A stretch of 5,513 nucleotides of DNA, taken from assembly GCA_030039775.1 (NCBI GenBank), contig JASHUX010000136.1, positions 1 through 5,513 of the forward strand, given 5' to 3'. Every line of letters starts with the position of its first letter. Within the stretch, counting starts at the first letter, position 1. A program made the position numbers and the translations under genes. Under the pieces are notes generated by a model. That model saw only the letters and a list, made by a program, of their open reading frames with translations, did no database searches and was not told the DNA's origin. This document shows, one piece after another, positions 1 through 5,033 of this stretch. The DNA comes from Alphaproteobacteria bacterium (lineage in GTDB: Bacteria > Pseudomonadota > Alphaproteobacteria > ATCC43930 > CGMCC-115725).

Positions 1-312
1 CTCGATCCGGTTGGTGCCGAAATTGGCGATGACGAAATCGCCCTTGGCGTCGAAGCACAGTCCGTTCGGCATCGAGAAACCACCGTTGCCGTCGATCGAT
101 GGGTTCGGCCCTGCGAACGGCCCGCCGCCGTTGCGCGGTCGAATCACTTCCTGCGATCCGTCGGGCCGGATATGCGCGACACCGCCGCGCAGATCGGCGC
201 ACCACAGATCGCCGCTTTTTTCCGCCAGCACGCATTCGGGCCTTTGTAGGTCACCGCCGGTGAGCGTGATGTCGGCGGGACTAACGCGCCAGTCCTTGAG
301 CGGATTTGCCAT
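1..312 (-). CDS. SMP-30/gluconolactonase/LRE family protein, N-terminal part (cut by window edge)
   Basis: This frame stays open for 104 codons from ATG 312 to base 1, so the C-terminal part lies outside the window. The protein begins MANPLKDWRVSP. Two features point to the SMP-30/gluconolactonase beta-propeller family: the first-blade stretch RPECVLAEKSGDLWCAD (residues 24-40) followed by RGGV, and the block MPNGLCFDAKGDFVIANFG (81-99). In this family a Glu early in the chain binds the divalent metal; Glu26 is the likely equivalent. An Asn in a later NG motif, here Asn83-Gly84, lies in the active-site region. Family members hydrolyse sugar lactones or other esters and lactones, so the substrate cannot be named. 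No signal peptide is visible, suggesting a cytoplasmic enzyme. The start is supported by an AGGAAGG ribosome site 7 bases upstream. The gene is divergent from an MFS/TetR pair and shares its upstream region, so it may answer to the same repressor; that is inference. Confidence 0.85.
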   Translation of the reverse strand, partial: MANPLKDWRVSPADITLTGGDLQRPECVLAEKSGDLWCADLRGGVAHIRPDGSQEVIRPRNGGGPFAGPNPSIDGNGGFSMPNGLCFDAKGDFVIANFGTNRIE

Positions 313-319
313 TTCGATG

Positions 320-326
320 CCTTCCT
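320..326 (-). promoter_or_regulatory. Ribosome binding site of the SMP-30 family gene
   Basis: Read on the minus strand this is AGGAAGG, separated from the ATG at 312 by 7 bases. It is a good Shine-Dalgarno match at normal spacing and fixes the start of the leftward gene. I found no convincing -35/-10 pair for this gene between here and the exporter start. Confidence 0.6.
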
Positions 327-391
327 GTCGCCCGCACGATAAGACAACGCGTATCGCGCCGCCACCCTTGCGGCAGGCGATATCGCGACAA

Positions 392-421
392 TTGACTGAC
401 CACCAGTCAGTCATCTAAACT
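392..421 (+). promoter_or_regulatory. Probable sigma-70 type promoter of the MFS/TetR operon
   Basis: A -35 box TTGACT (392-397, 5 of 6 to consensus) and a -10 box TAAACT (416-421, 4 of 6) are separated by 18 bases. Counting from the -10 box, transcription would begin around 428-429, which is the A of the exporter ATG. No Shine-Dalgarno sequence precedes that ATG, which fits a leaderless transcript. The 8-base-arm inverted repeat lies inside this promoter, covering most of the -35 box and reaching to within 2 bases of the -10 box. The boxes are seen in the sequence; promoter activity is inferred. Confidence 0.5.
393..413. promoter_or_regulatory. Inverted repeat, probable TetR-family operator
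   Basis: TGACTGAC (393-400) and its exact reverse complement GTCAGTCA (406-413) flank the 5-base spacer CACCA. The size and the alternating TGAC/GTCA character are like operators bound by TetR-family dimers. A TetR-family gene lies in the operon that starts 16 bases downstream, so autoregulation with exporter control is the simplest reading. Placement between the -35 and -10 boxes suits repression by blocking RNA polymerase. The site is also 81 bases or more from the leftward SMP-30 gene start and could regulate that gene too. The repeat is direct observation; the protein that binds it is inferred. Confidence 0.7.
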
Positions 422-428
422 TGGCGCC

Positions 429-1676
429 ATGACAATTCGAGACGCCGCACCTCCAAATTTATGGGGCTTGCTGTACGAGCGCCCAAAACTCCGGGGCTAT
501 CTCGTGCTGCGGGCGACCGACGAACTCGCGGCGCAGATGCTGAACGTCGCCGTCGGCTGGTACGTCTACAGCGCGACGCACAGCCCGATGAGTCTCGCTT
601 ATGTCGGGTTGGCACAGCTCATCCCGACCGTTGCGCTGGTGCTGGTCGCGGGGCCGGTGGCGGACCGCTTCGACCGCGGCAAGATCGTGGCGTTCTCGCT
701 TGCGGCGCAGACCATTTGCCTTGCGCTGTTTGGCGCATGGATGACGATTGCGGTCCCGGCGGCGGGGCCGGTTTATCTGCTGTTGTTGTTCGTCGGCGCG
801 GCGCGGGTCTTCGTCTTTCCGGCGATGTCGGCTTTGCTGCCGCGCCTGATTGCGGTCGAGGAGTTTCCGCGGGCCGTCGCTGTCTCGTCCTCCGCTTTCC
901 AAATCTGTGGCATCGCCGGCCCAGCGATCGGCGGCCTGATCTACGCGGTCAGCGGAACAGCGTTGTTTGCCGTCGTCACGGCATTGTTTGCCATCGCCGC
1001 GATCCAGGGGTTTCGGTTGCGCGGCGCGCCGGCCGGCGATGCGCTTCCAGCCGCCGTTACCGATCGGGGCATGTTCGCGGGCTTGCGTTATATTTTCGCC
1101 AACCGGCTGCTGCTGGCGCTGATCTCGCTCGATCTGTTCGCGGTGCTGCTGGGCGGCGTGACGGCGCTGCTGCCGATCTACGCCAAGGATATTCTTGCGG
1201 TGGGGCCGGTGGGGCTCGGCTGTTTGCGCTGCGCGCCGGGTGTCGGGGCGGCGATCGTGGGCTTGGTTCTGGCGCATCGCACCATCGCACGCGGCGCCGG
1301 CACGCTGATGTTGTCGGCGGTAGCGGGCTTCGGCCTCGCAATCGTCGCGTTCGCGTTATCGCGGAATTTCGTTTTGTCCCTCGCGGCCTTGGCGGCAGCC
1401 GGGGGTTTTGACATGGTCAGCATGGTGATCCGCCAGACCATGGTGCAGGTCGCGACGCCGGACGCGATGCGCGGTCGGGTCAGCGCGGTGAATTGGCTGT
1501 TCATCGGCACCTCGGCGGAGCTCGGTGAATTCGAATCGGGCGGTGTCGCTGCGCTCTTCGGCACGGTGGCGTCAGCGGCACTGGGCGGCATCGGGACGTT
1601 GGCGGTTGTGGCGCTCTGGGCCTGGATTTTCCCTAAATTGCGTCGCGCCGACCGGTTGGCGGCCCATGCCGACTAA
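429..1676 (+). CDS. MFS transporter, MFS_3 (EntS-like) exporter family
   Basis: This 415-residue inner-membrane protein has the length and hydrophobic pattern of a 12-helix major facilitator. MFS motif A appears as GPVADRFDRGKIV (residues 75-87), in the loop between helices 2 and 3. CGIAGPAIGG (160-169) resembles motif C of drug:proton antiporters in helix 5. The C-terminal half carries RQTMVQVATPDAMRGRVSAV (335-354) and LGEFESGG (365-372), blocks I recognise as typical of the MFS_3 group that includes the enterobactin exporter EntS. The likely role is proton-driven export of a small molecule; the substrate is unknown. The start lacks a ribosome site, but the predicted promoter places transcription at this ATG. 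The 3' end overlaps the TetR gene by 11 bases, implying one mRNA and translational coupling. With a repressor and operator beside it, ligand-induced efflux is the likely logic. Family assignment is firm; substrate and polarity are inferred. Confidence 0.92.
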   Translation: MTIRDAAPPNLWGLLYERPKLRGYLVLRATDELAAQMLNVAVGWYVYSATHSPMSLAYVGLAQLIPTVALVLVAGPVADRFDRGKIVAFSLAAQTICLALFGAWMTIAVPAAGPVYLLLLFVGAARVFVFPAMSALLPRLIAVEEFPRAVAVSSSAFQICGIAGPAIGGLIYAVSGTALFAVVTALFAIAAIQGFRLRGAPAGDALPAAVTDRGMFAGLRYIFANRLLLALISLDLFAVLLGGVTALLPIYAKDILAVGPVGLGCLRCAPGVGAAIVGLVLAHRTIARGAGTLMLSAVAGFGLAIVAFALSRNFVLSLAALAAAGGFDMVSMVIRQTMVQVATPDAMRGRVSAVNWLFIGTSAELGEFESGGVAALFGTVASAALGGIGTLAVVALWAWIFPKLRRADRLAAHAD

Positions 1677-2256
1677 ACTGGCCCGCACCAAACCGCCCGA
1701 GGCGCGCCGCGCCGATCTGATGAACGCGGCCCAGCGGTTGTTTCTCCGCCGCGGCGTCGCCGCCACCAGCATCGAGCAGATCACGGAGGCGGCCGGCGTG
1801 GCCAAAGGCACGTTTTACCTTTACTTCGACACCAAGGAGGCGATCCGCGCGGCGCTCGGCGAGCGATTTGCGCAAGGGTTGCTCGCGGTCATCGAAGCCG
1901 CAATCGCCAATGTTCCGGCCGCGGATTGGCCGGGCAAACTCGATGCTTGGGCGCGCGGTGCGGTTGCGGCATATCTCGATGCCATTCGACTGCATGACGT
2001 CCTTTTCTATGAGGCGCATCCGCCGAACCGCCGGGGTGCTACCGACAACGTCATCGTCGATCATCTGACGTCGTTGCTGCGGGCTGGAGAAGCCGCCGGC
2101 GCCTGGGCCGTGCCCGATGCGCGCGTCACGGCGCTGTTTCTCTTCAGCGGCCTGCACGGCGTCATCGATGCCGCGCAGGTCGCGGGAAATCGCGTCGACC
2201 GCCGAGCCCTATCGGCGCGTGTGGCGCGACTTTGCTTCCGCGCGGTCATAGGTTAG
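1666..2256 (+). CDS. TetR/AcrR family transcriptional repressor
   Basis: The protein is 196 residues, the usual TetR-family size. The N-terminal DNA-binding domain spans about residues 14-62: RRADLMNAAQRLFLRRG, then the helix-turn-helix TSIEQITEAAGVAKGTFYLYF (34-54) and the usual following segment DTKEAI. The C-terminal part, from about residue 65, is helical and variable, as expected for a ligand-binding and dimerisation domain; it gives no clue to the ligand. I chose ATG 1666, inside the exporter's last codons, because the longer open frame from 1525 would add 47 residues unlike a TetR N-terminus. The 11-base overlap with the exporter suggests co-transcription and coupling. It probably binds the inverted repeat at 393-413, repressing its own operon and perhaps the divergent SMP-30 gene. 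The family is certain from the motif; the target is inferred from position. Confidence 0.93.
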   Translation: MPTKLARTKPPEARRADLMNAAQRLFLRRGVAATSIEQITEAAGVAKGTFYLYFDTKEAIRAALGERFAQGLLAVIEAAIANVPAADWPGKLDAWARGAVAAYLDAIRLHDVLFYEAHPPNRRGATDNVIVDHLTSLLRAGEAAGAWAVPDARVTALFLFSGLHGVIDAAQVAGNRVDRRALSARVARLCFRAVIG

Positions 2257-2287
2257 CTTCCGCGTCGGCAATCAGGAGCGGCGTTTT

Positions 2288-3157
2288 ATGAAGCATTTGT
2301 TGTCGGTGGCGGCGATCGCGTTATTGGCCACGTGGGCGGGACAGGGCCCTGCGATGTCGGCGGAGAGTACGACCCTGCAGCCCACGAATGAGCAAAAGGT
2401 CGTCAAGGACCCAAAGGAATTCAAAGCGTACATGGACGCGCTCCGCACCAAGGATCCGGCCGCACGCGGCGTGGCCATGGAAGAGTTCGTCGCTCATTTC
2501 CCACACAGCACGGCCGCTCCCGAAGCGCTGGCCCAGGCGATGGCCGCCTACCAGGCGGCCGGTGACGGCGCCAAGGTGGCCGAGGTCGCGAGCCGCTTGG
2601 TGACGATCGATCCGAAGAACGTGCAGGCGTTGGCGATTCTGACGTTCGCCAAAATGAACGAAGGTACGGCGGCGTCAATCGCGCAGGCGAAGGAATTGGC
2701 GGAGCGCGGCCTCAAGTTGCTCCCGGGATGGAAAAGCGAGCCGGGCGCGTCTAAAGCGCAATTCGCCACGATGCGCCGGGAGACGAGCGCGGTGTTTTAT
2801 GATGCGATCGGCTTGGCAGCCCTGTACGCGAAAGACTATGCCGCCGCGCGCGAGCCGTTGCGCCGGTCGCTGGAAATCAAGAACGGCACGTTCGTCGAGA
2901 ACTATCGCCTGGCAGTGGCTGAACTGGAAATGAGGCCAATCGATCCGCAGGGATTCTGGTATATCGCCAAGTCGATCGATCTAGCGCGGTCGCAAAATCC
3001 CGACGCCGTCGGCAAGATCGAGCCCTACGGCTCGGACAAATACCGGACGTATCATGGCAGCATGGATGGCTGGGACGCGCTCTTGCTCCGAGCCGCAAAG
3101 GAGAAGGTGCCGCCGAAGAAGTTCACCGTCTCGGCAGCGGCCGCCCCCGCAAAATAA
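2288..3157 (+). CDS. Secreted tetratricopeptide-repeat-like protein, function unknown
   Basis: This is a 289-residue protein with a signal peptide: MKHLLSVAAIALLATWAG followed by a probable cleavage after AMSA (residue 25), so it is likely periplasmic. The mature part is largely helical with TPR-like pairs: about 44-92, 93-145 (AAYQAAGDGAKVAEVASRLV, then DPKNVQALAILTFAKM) and 170-212 (YDAIGLAALYAKDYAAAREP, then LRRSLEI). Near the C-terminus is YGSDKYRTYHGSMDGWD (247-263), which I recall as a shared signature of a conserved secreted TPR family common in Acidobacteria; that is from memory and untested. The tail is Ala/Pro/Lys-rich and low complexity. The start is supported by AGGAG at 2274-2278, 9 bases before the ATG. 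It lies 31 bases after tetR on the same strand, so read-through is possible, and it ends 3 bases before the convergent adenosyltransferase stop. TPR proteins usually mediate protein contacts; no partner or enzymatic motif is visible. Confidence 0.82.
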   Translation: MKHLLSVAAIALLATWAGQGPAMSAESTTLQPTNEQKVVKDPKEFKAYMDALRTKDPAARGVAMEEFVAHFPHSTAAPEALAQAMAAYQAAGDGAKVAEVASRLVTIDPKNVQALAILTFAKMNEGTAASIAQAKELAERGLKLLPGWKSEPGASKAQFATMRRETSAVFYDAIGLAALYAKDYAAAREPLRRSLEIKNGTFVENYRLAVAELEMRPIDPQGFWYIAKSIDLARSQNPDAVGKIEPYGSDKYRTYHGSMDGWDALLLRAAKEKVPPKKFTVSAAAAPAK

Positions 3158-3160
3158 TCG

Positions 3161-3724
3161 TCAGCGATTGGCGCCGGGACGCCACAATATATCGGCCGCG
3201 CCCTTGTCGTTGACATGGCGCGCCAGAACGAAGAGATGATCCGACAGGCGGTTCAAATATTTGAGCGCCTCGGGATTGACCGCGGTTTCGCCCGAAAGCG
3301 TGACCGCGATGCGTTCGGCGCGGCGCGCCACCGTTCGGGCGAGATGGAGATAGGCCGCACAGGCCGTGCCGCCCGGCAGCACGAACGAGTCGAGCGGCTT
3401 CAAGCCACCGTTCATCGCGTCAATCTCTTGCTCGAGGCGCTTCACCTGCGTCGGGACGATGCGCAACGCGCCGGCCTTGCGCTTGCTGTCGCCCGGCATC
3501 GACAGGTCGGCGCCAAGATCGAACAGATCGTGCTGAATCCGGGCCAGCATCGCCTCCGCATCGGGCGGCGCGTGAAGGCGCGCAACCCCAATGGCGGCGT
3601 TGAGCTCGTCGACCGCACCGCCGGCCTCAATGCGCCGATCGTCCTTGGCAACCCGGCCGCCGTCGATCAGCGAGGTTTTGCCCTTATCGCCGCCGCGCGT
3701 GTAAATGCGGGTGAGCTTCACCAT
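3161..3724 (-). CDS. pduO: PduO-type cob(I)alamin adenosyltransferase (ATR)
   Basis: The 187-residue protein transfers the adenosyl group of ATP to cob(I)alamin, or cob(I)yrinic acid a,c-diamide, making coenzyme B12 in the cytoplasm. It is full length for the family. The N-terminal ATP-binding signature is IYTRGGDKGKTSLIDGGRVAKD (residues 7-28), followed by RIEAGGAVDELNAAIG (31-46). Later come FVLPGG (114-119), ARRAER (133-138), whose arginines match the active-site helix of known PduO enzymes, and ALKYLNRLSDHLFVLAR (153-169). The family's Asp-Arg salt bridge is probably Asp39 with one of these arginines. The frame stays open 99 codons further upstream, to an ATG at 4021, but that extension is not family-like, crosses the upstream gene and is rejected; ATG 3724 aligns with family N-termini. 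There is no clear ribosome site and the preceding stop is 5 bases away, so translation is probably coupled to the upstream HIG1-like gene. The symbol denotes the structural family; such genes are also labelled cobO. Confidence 0.95.
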   Translation of the reverse strand: MVKLTRIYTRGGDKGKTSLIDGGRVAKDDRRIEAGGAVDELNAAIGVARLHAPPDAEAMLARIQHDLFDLGADLSMPGDSKRKAGALRIVPTQVKRLEQEIDAMNGGLKPLDSFVLPGGTACAAYLHLARTVARRAERIAVTLSGETAVNPEALKYLNRLSDHLFVLARHVNDKGAADILWRPGANR

Positions 3725-3729
3725 CGCCG

Positions 3730-3924
3730 TTAGGGGTGGCGGAACAGCAGCATGAACAGTGCGAAGAACAAGATCGCCAGGGCCTGAAACAGGACGCGCG
3801 ACCGCATCAGCTTGTTGGAACGATGGGGATCGTTGCCGCGCGCCATCGAAATAAGGCCGAGGCCCAGCGAACCAAGTGCGCCAAGCATGGCAATGACGAC
3901 CAACACAGGAAAGACATACTGCAT
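3730..3924 (-). CDS. HIG1-like twin transmembrane small protein
   Basis: This 64-residue membrane protein has two hydrophobic helices, about residues 3-27 (VFPVLVVIAMLGALGSLGLG) and 43-61 (RVLFQALAILFFALFMLL). Between them is a basic loop ending RSNKLMRSRVLFQ (35-47). That loop and the start of helix 2 match the HIG1 (hypoxia-induced protein conserved region) pattern, in which basic residues and RV..Q precede the second helix. In mitochondria, HIG1 proteins (Rcf1/HIGD) associate with cytochrome c oxidase and respiratory supercomplexes; whether the bacterial proteins do so is not settled by this sequence. It is first in a leftward pair with the adenosyltransferase, 5 bases apart. I recall this pairing as recurrent in Alphaproteobacteria. 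The ATG follows the predicted -10 box by 5 bases, with no ribosome site, so the mRNA may be leaderless. Role: unknown, possibly respiratory. Confidence 0.85.
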   Translation of the reverse strand: MQYVFPVLVVIAMLGALGSLGLGLISMARGNDPHRSNKLMRSRVLFQALAILFFALFMLLFRHP

Positions 3925-3929
3925 GGCGC

Positions 3930-3958
3930 CTTATATAGCCCTCGCGTGGCCGAGACAA
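3930..3958 (-). promoter_or_regulatory. Probable promoter of the HIG1-like/adenosyltransferase operon
   Basis: On the minus strand TTGTCT (3958-3953, 4 of 6 to consensus) and TATAAG (3935-3930, 5 of 6) are exactly 17 bases apart. The expected transcription start is at about 3924-3922, the initiation codon itself, and no Shine-Dalgarno sequence is present, which predicts a leaderless mRNA. The gap of 65 bases to the divergent DUF2125 gene is far too short for a cobalamin riboswitch, and none is seen. Confidence 0.55.
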
Positions 3959-3989
3959 AAGGCGGCTTTCCTGCGCCAGCAAATCATGT

Positions 3990-4997
3990 ATGGCTGACGC
4001 GCCCATGAAGCCCTCGCGCATCGTTGTCCTCGTCCTTGTCCTGTTGCTATTTGCGGCCGGGGCATATGCCGGCTACTGGTTCATCGCGGCAAACCGCCTT
4101 CAGGCAGGCCTGGAGAAATGGGCGACGGCGCGTCGGGCGGAGGGCTATACGCTGCAATGGGGGAAGGAAGCGGTCGATGGGTTTCCGTTGCGTTTTCGGA
4201 TTACCCTTGCCGATGCCTCCATCGCGCGCGGCAATAGCTACCGGGTCGCCGTACCCGAAATCGCAGGCGAAGTGTCGCCGTGGGATGCGGCACATTGGCA
4301 CGTGACCGCGACGCGCGGCGCGACCGGAACGGCACAAGGCGTCGCCGCGACAATGACGGCGAAGTCGCTGACGGGCGATGTGGCGCTCGCCGATGATGCG
4401 ACCGATATCGAGTTCTCGATCTTGCAGCTTGCGGCGGCGGGCGCGACCGCCGGCCAATTGACGGCGCATGCCACGCTGCCGCGGCAGGCGCCGCAAAACG
4501 ACCGCGATCTGGCGCTGGGCGCGACGGTGCGGCTTTACCATCTAGTTTTGCCCAAGCCGGTGGTGGCGTTGGGCGACACCGTCGAGACCGTCGCGGTTGA
4601 TCTCAAAGTGATGGGTGGCCTTCCACCCGGTGATTGGCGACAGGCGATGGCGGCATGGCGTGACGCCGGCGGCAATGTCCAGATCGATCGGGCCGACTTG
4701 CAGTGGGGTGCGTTGCGCCTCGAGGCCAACGGGACGCTGGCGCTCGACCGCGATATGCAGCCCATCGTGGCGCTCAGCGCCAGCATTGTCGATCATGCCG
4801 CGCTGATCGACGCAGCGGTCGCTGCCGGAATCTTGCCGAAGAAGAATTCGACGTTAGTGAAGCTGGTGCTCAACCTTCTGGCCAAGCGCGGCGCCGACAG
4901 GCAAACGCGGCTGACGGCGCCGGTCACGGTGCAGAACGGCACGCTCGCGATAGGCCGCGCCGAAATCGGCAAATTGCCGCCCATCGATTGGCGGTGA
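3990..4997 (+). CDS. DUF2125 domain-containing membrane-anchored protein
   Basis: This 335-residue protein begins with a short basic stretch and one hydrophobic helix (about residues 10-33, IVVLVLVLLLFAAGAYAGYW), acting as a membrane anchor or uncleaved signal. The rest is predicted to be periplasmic. Features I recognise from the DUF2125 family are LEKWATARRAEGYTLQWG (41-58), GFPLRFR (64-70), EIAGEVSPWDAAHWHV (90-105) and the C-terminal LPPIDW. The repeating short hydrophobic stretches fit the extended beta-rich fold expected of this kind of protein, but the molecular function is unknown. I associate the family mainly with Alphaproteobacteria. The start is uncertain: ATG 3990 gives MADAPMKPSR, and ATG 4005 (MKPSR) would also keep the anchor; neither has a clear ribosome site. 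It is divergent from the HIG1-like operon with a 65-base gap. The FAH gene follows 36 bases after its stop and may be co-transcribed, though a TATAGT element at 5001-5006 leaves an own promoter possible. Confidence 0.85.
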   Translation: MADAPMKPSRIVVLVLVLLLFAAGAYAGYWFIAANRLQAGLEKWATARRAEGYTLQWGKEAVDGFPLRFRITLADASIARGNSYRVAVPEIAGEVSPWDAAHWHVTATRGATGTAQGVAATMTAKSLTGDVALADDATDIEFSILQLAAAGATAGQLTAHATLPRQAPQNDRDLALGATVRLYHLVLPKPVVALGDTVETVAVDLKVMGGLPPGDWRQAMAAWRDAGGNVQIDRADLQWGALRLEANGTLALDRDMQPIVALSASIVDHAALIDAAVAAGILPKKNSTLVKLVLNLLAKRGADRQTRLTAPVTVQNGTLAIGRAEIGKLPPIDWR

Positions 4998-5022
4998 GGT
5001 TATAGTAGCCATCCGCAACACC

Positions 5023-5029
5023 GGGAGGA
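5023..5029 (+). promoter_or_regulatory. Ribosome binding site of the FAH family gene
   Basis: GGGAGGA stands 4 bases before the ATG at 5034 and is the strongest Shine-Dalgarno match in the window. It fixes the start of the FAH gene and contrasts with the two likely leaderless starts at 429 and 3924. Confidence 0.7.
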
Positions 5030-5033
5030 CGCC

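Noticed and set aside
11..418. Plus-strand 135-residue open frame at the left end
   Set aside because: It overlaps the SMP-30 family gene on the other strand and extends through the operator; its Pro/Ser/Arg-rich translation looks like a shadow.
459..1411. Long open frames of 272 and 316 residues overlapping the MFS gene (minus 459-1277, plus 461-1411)
   Set aside because: Their translations are rich in Arg, Gln and Ala with no domain or membrane pattern, as expected for shadow frames in GC-rich DNA, while the MFS frame carries clear family motifs.
1525..1665. Longer TetR start at 1525
   Set aside because: The extra 47 residues lie inside the exporter's coding sequence and do not resemble TetR N-termini; ATG 1666 gives a normal family length.
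3169..3184. Possible terminator hairpin (TGGCG, 6-base loop, CGCCA)
   Set aside because: The stem is only 5 bases, it lies inside the adenosyltransferase coding end, and no T-tract follows on either strand.
3215..3733. Plus-strand 172-residue open frame opposite the adenosyltransferase
   Set aside because: It is the complement of a well-supported gene and shows no recognisable motif.
3925..3989. Cobalamin riboswitch before the HIG1-like/adenosyltransferase operon
   Set aside because: The gap is 65 bases, too short for this riboswitch class, no B12-box-like sequence is seen, and the predicted transcript has no leader.
3725..4021. N-terminal extension of the adenosyltransferase to an ATG at 4021, giving a 286-residue protein
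   Set aside because: The added 99 residues do not look like any part of the PduO family, run through the HIG1-like gene and its promoter in another frame, and ATG 3724 matches the normal family N-terminus.
5001..5006. TATAGT as a -10 box for the FAH gene
   Set aside because: No -35 element at acceptable spacing: the nearest TTGCCG (4974-4979) is 21 bases away. It is kept only as a weak possibility.
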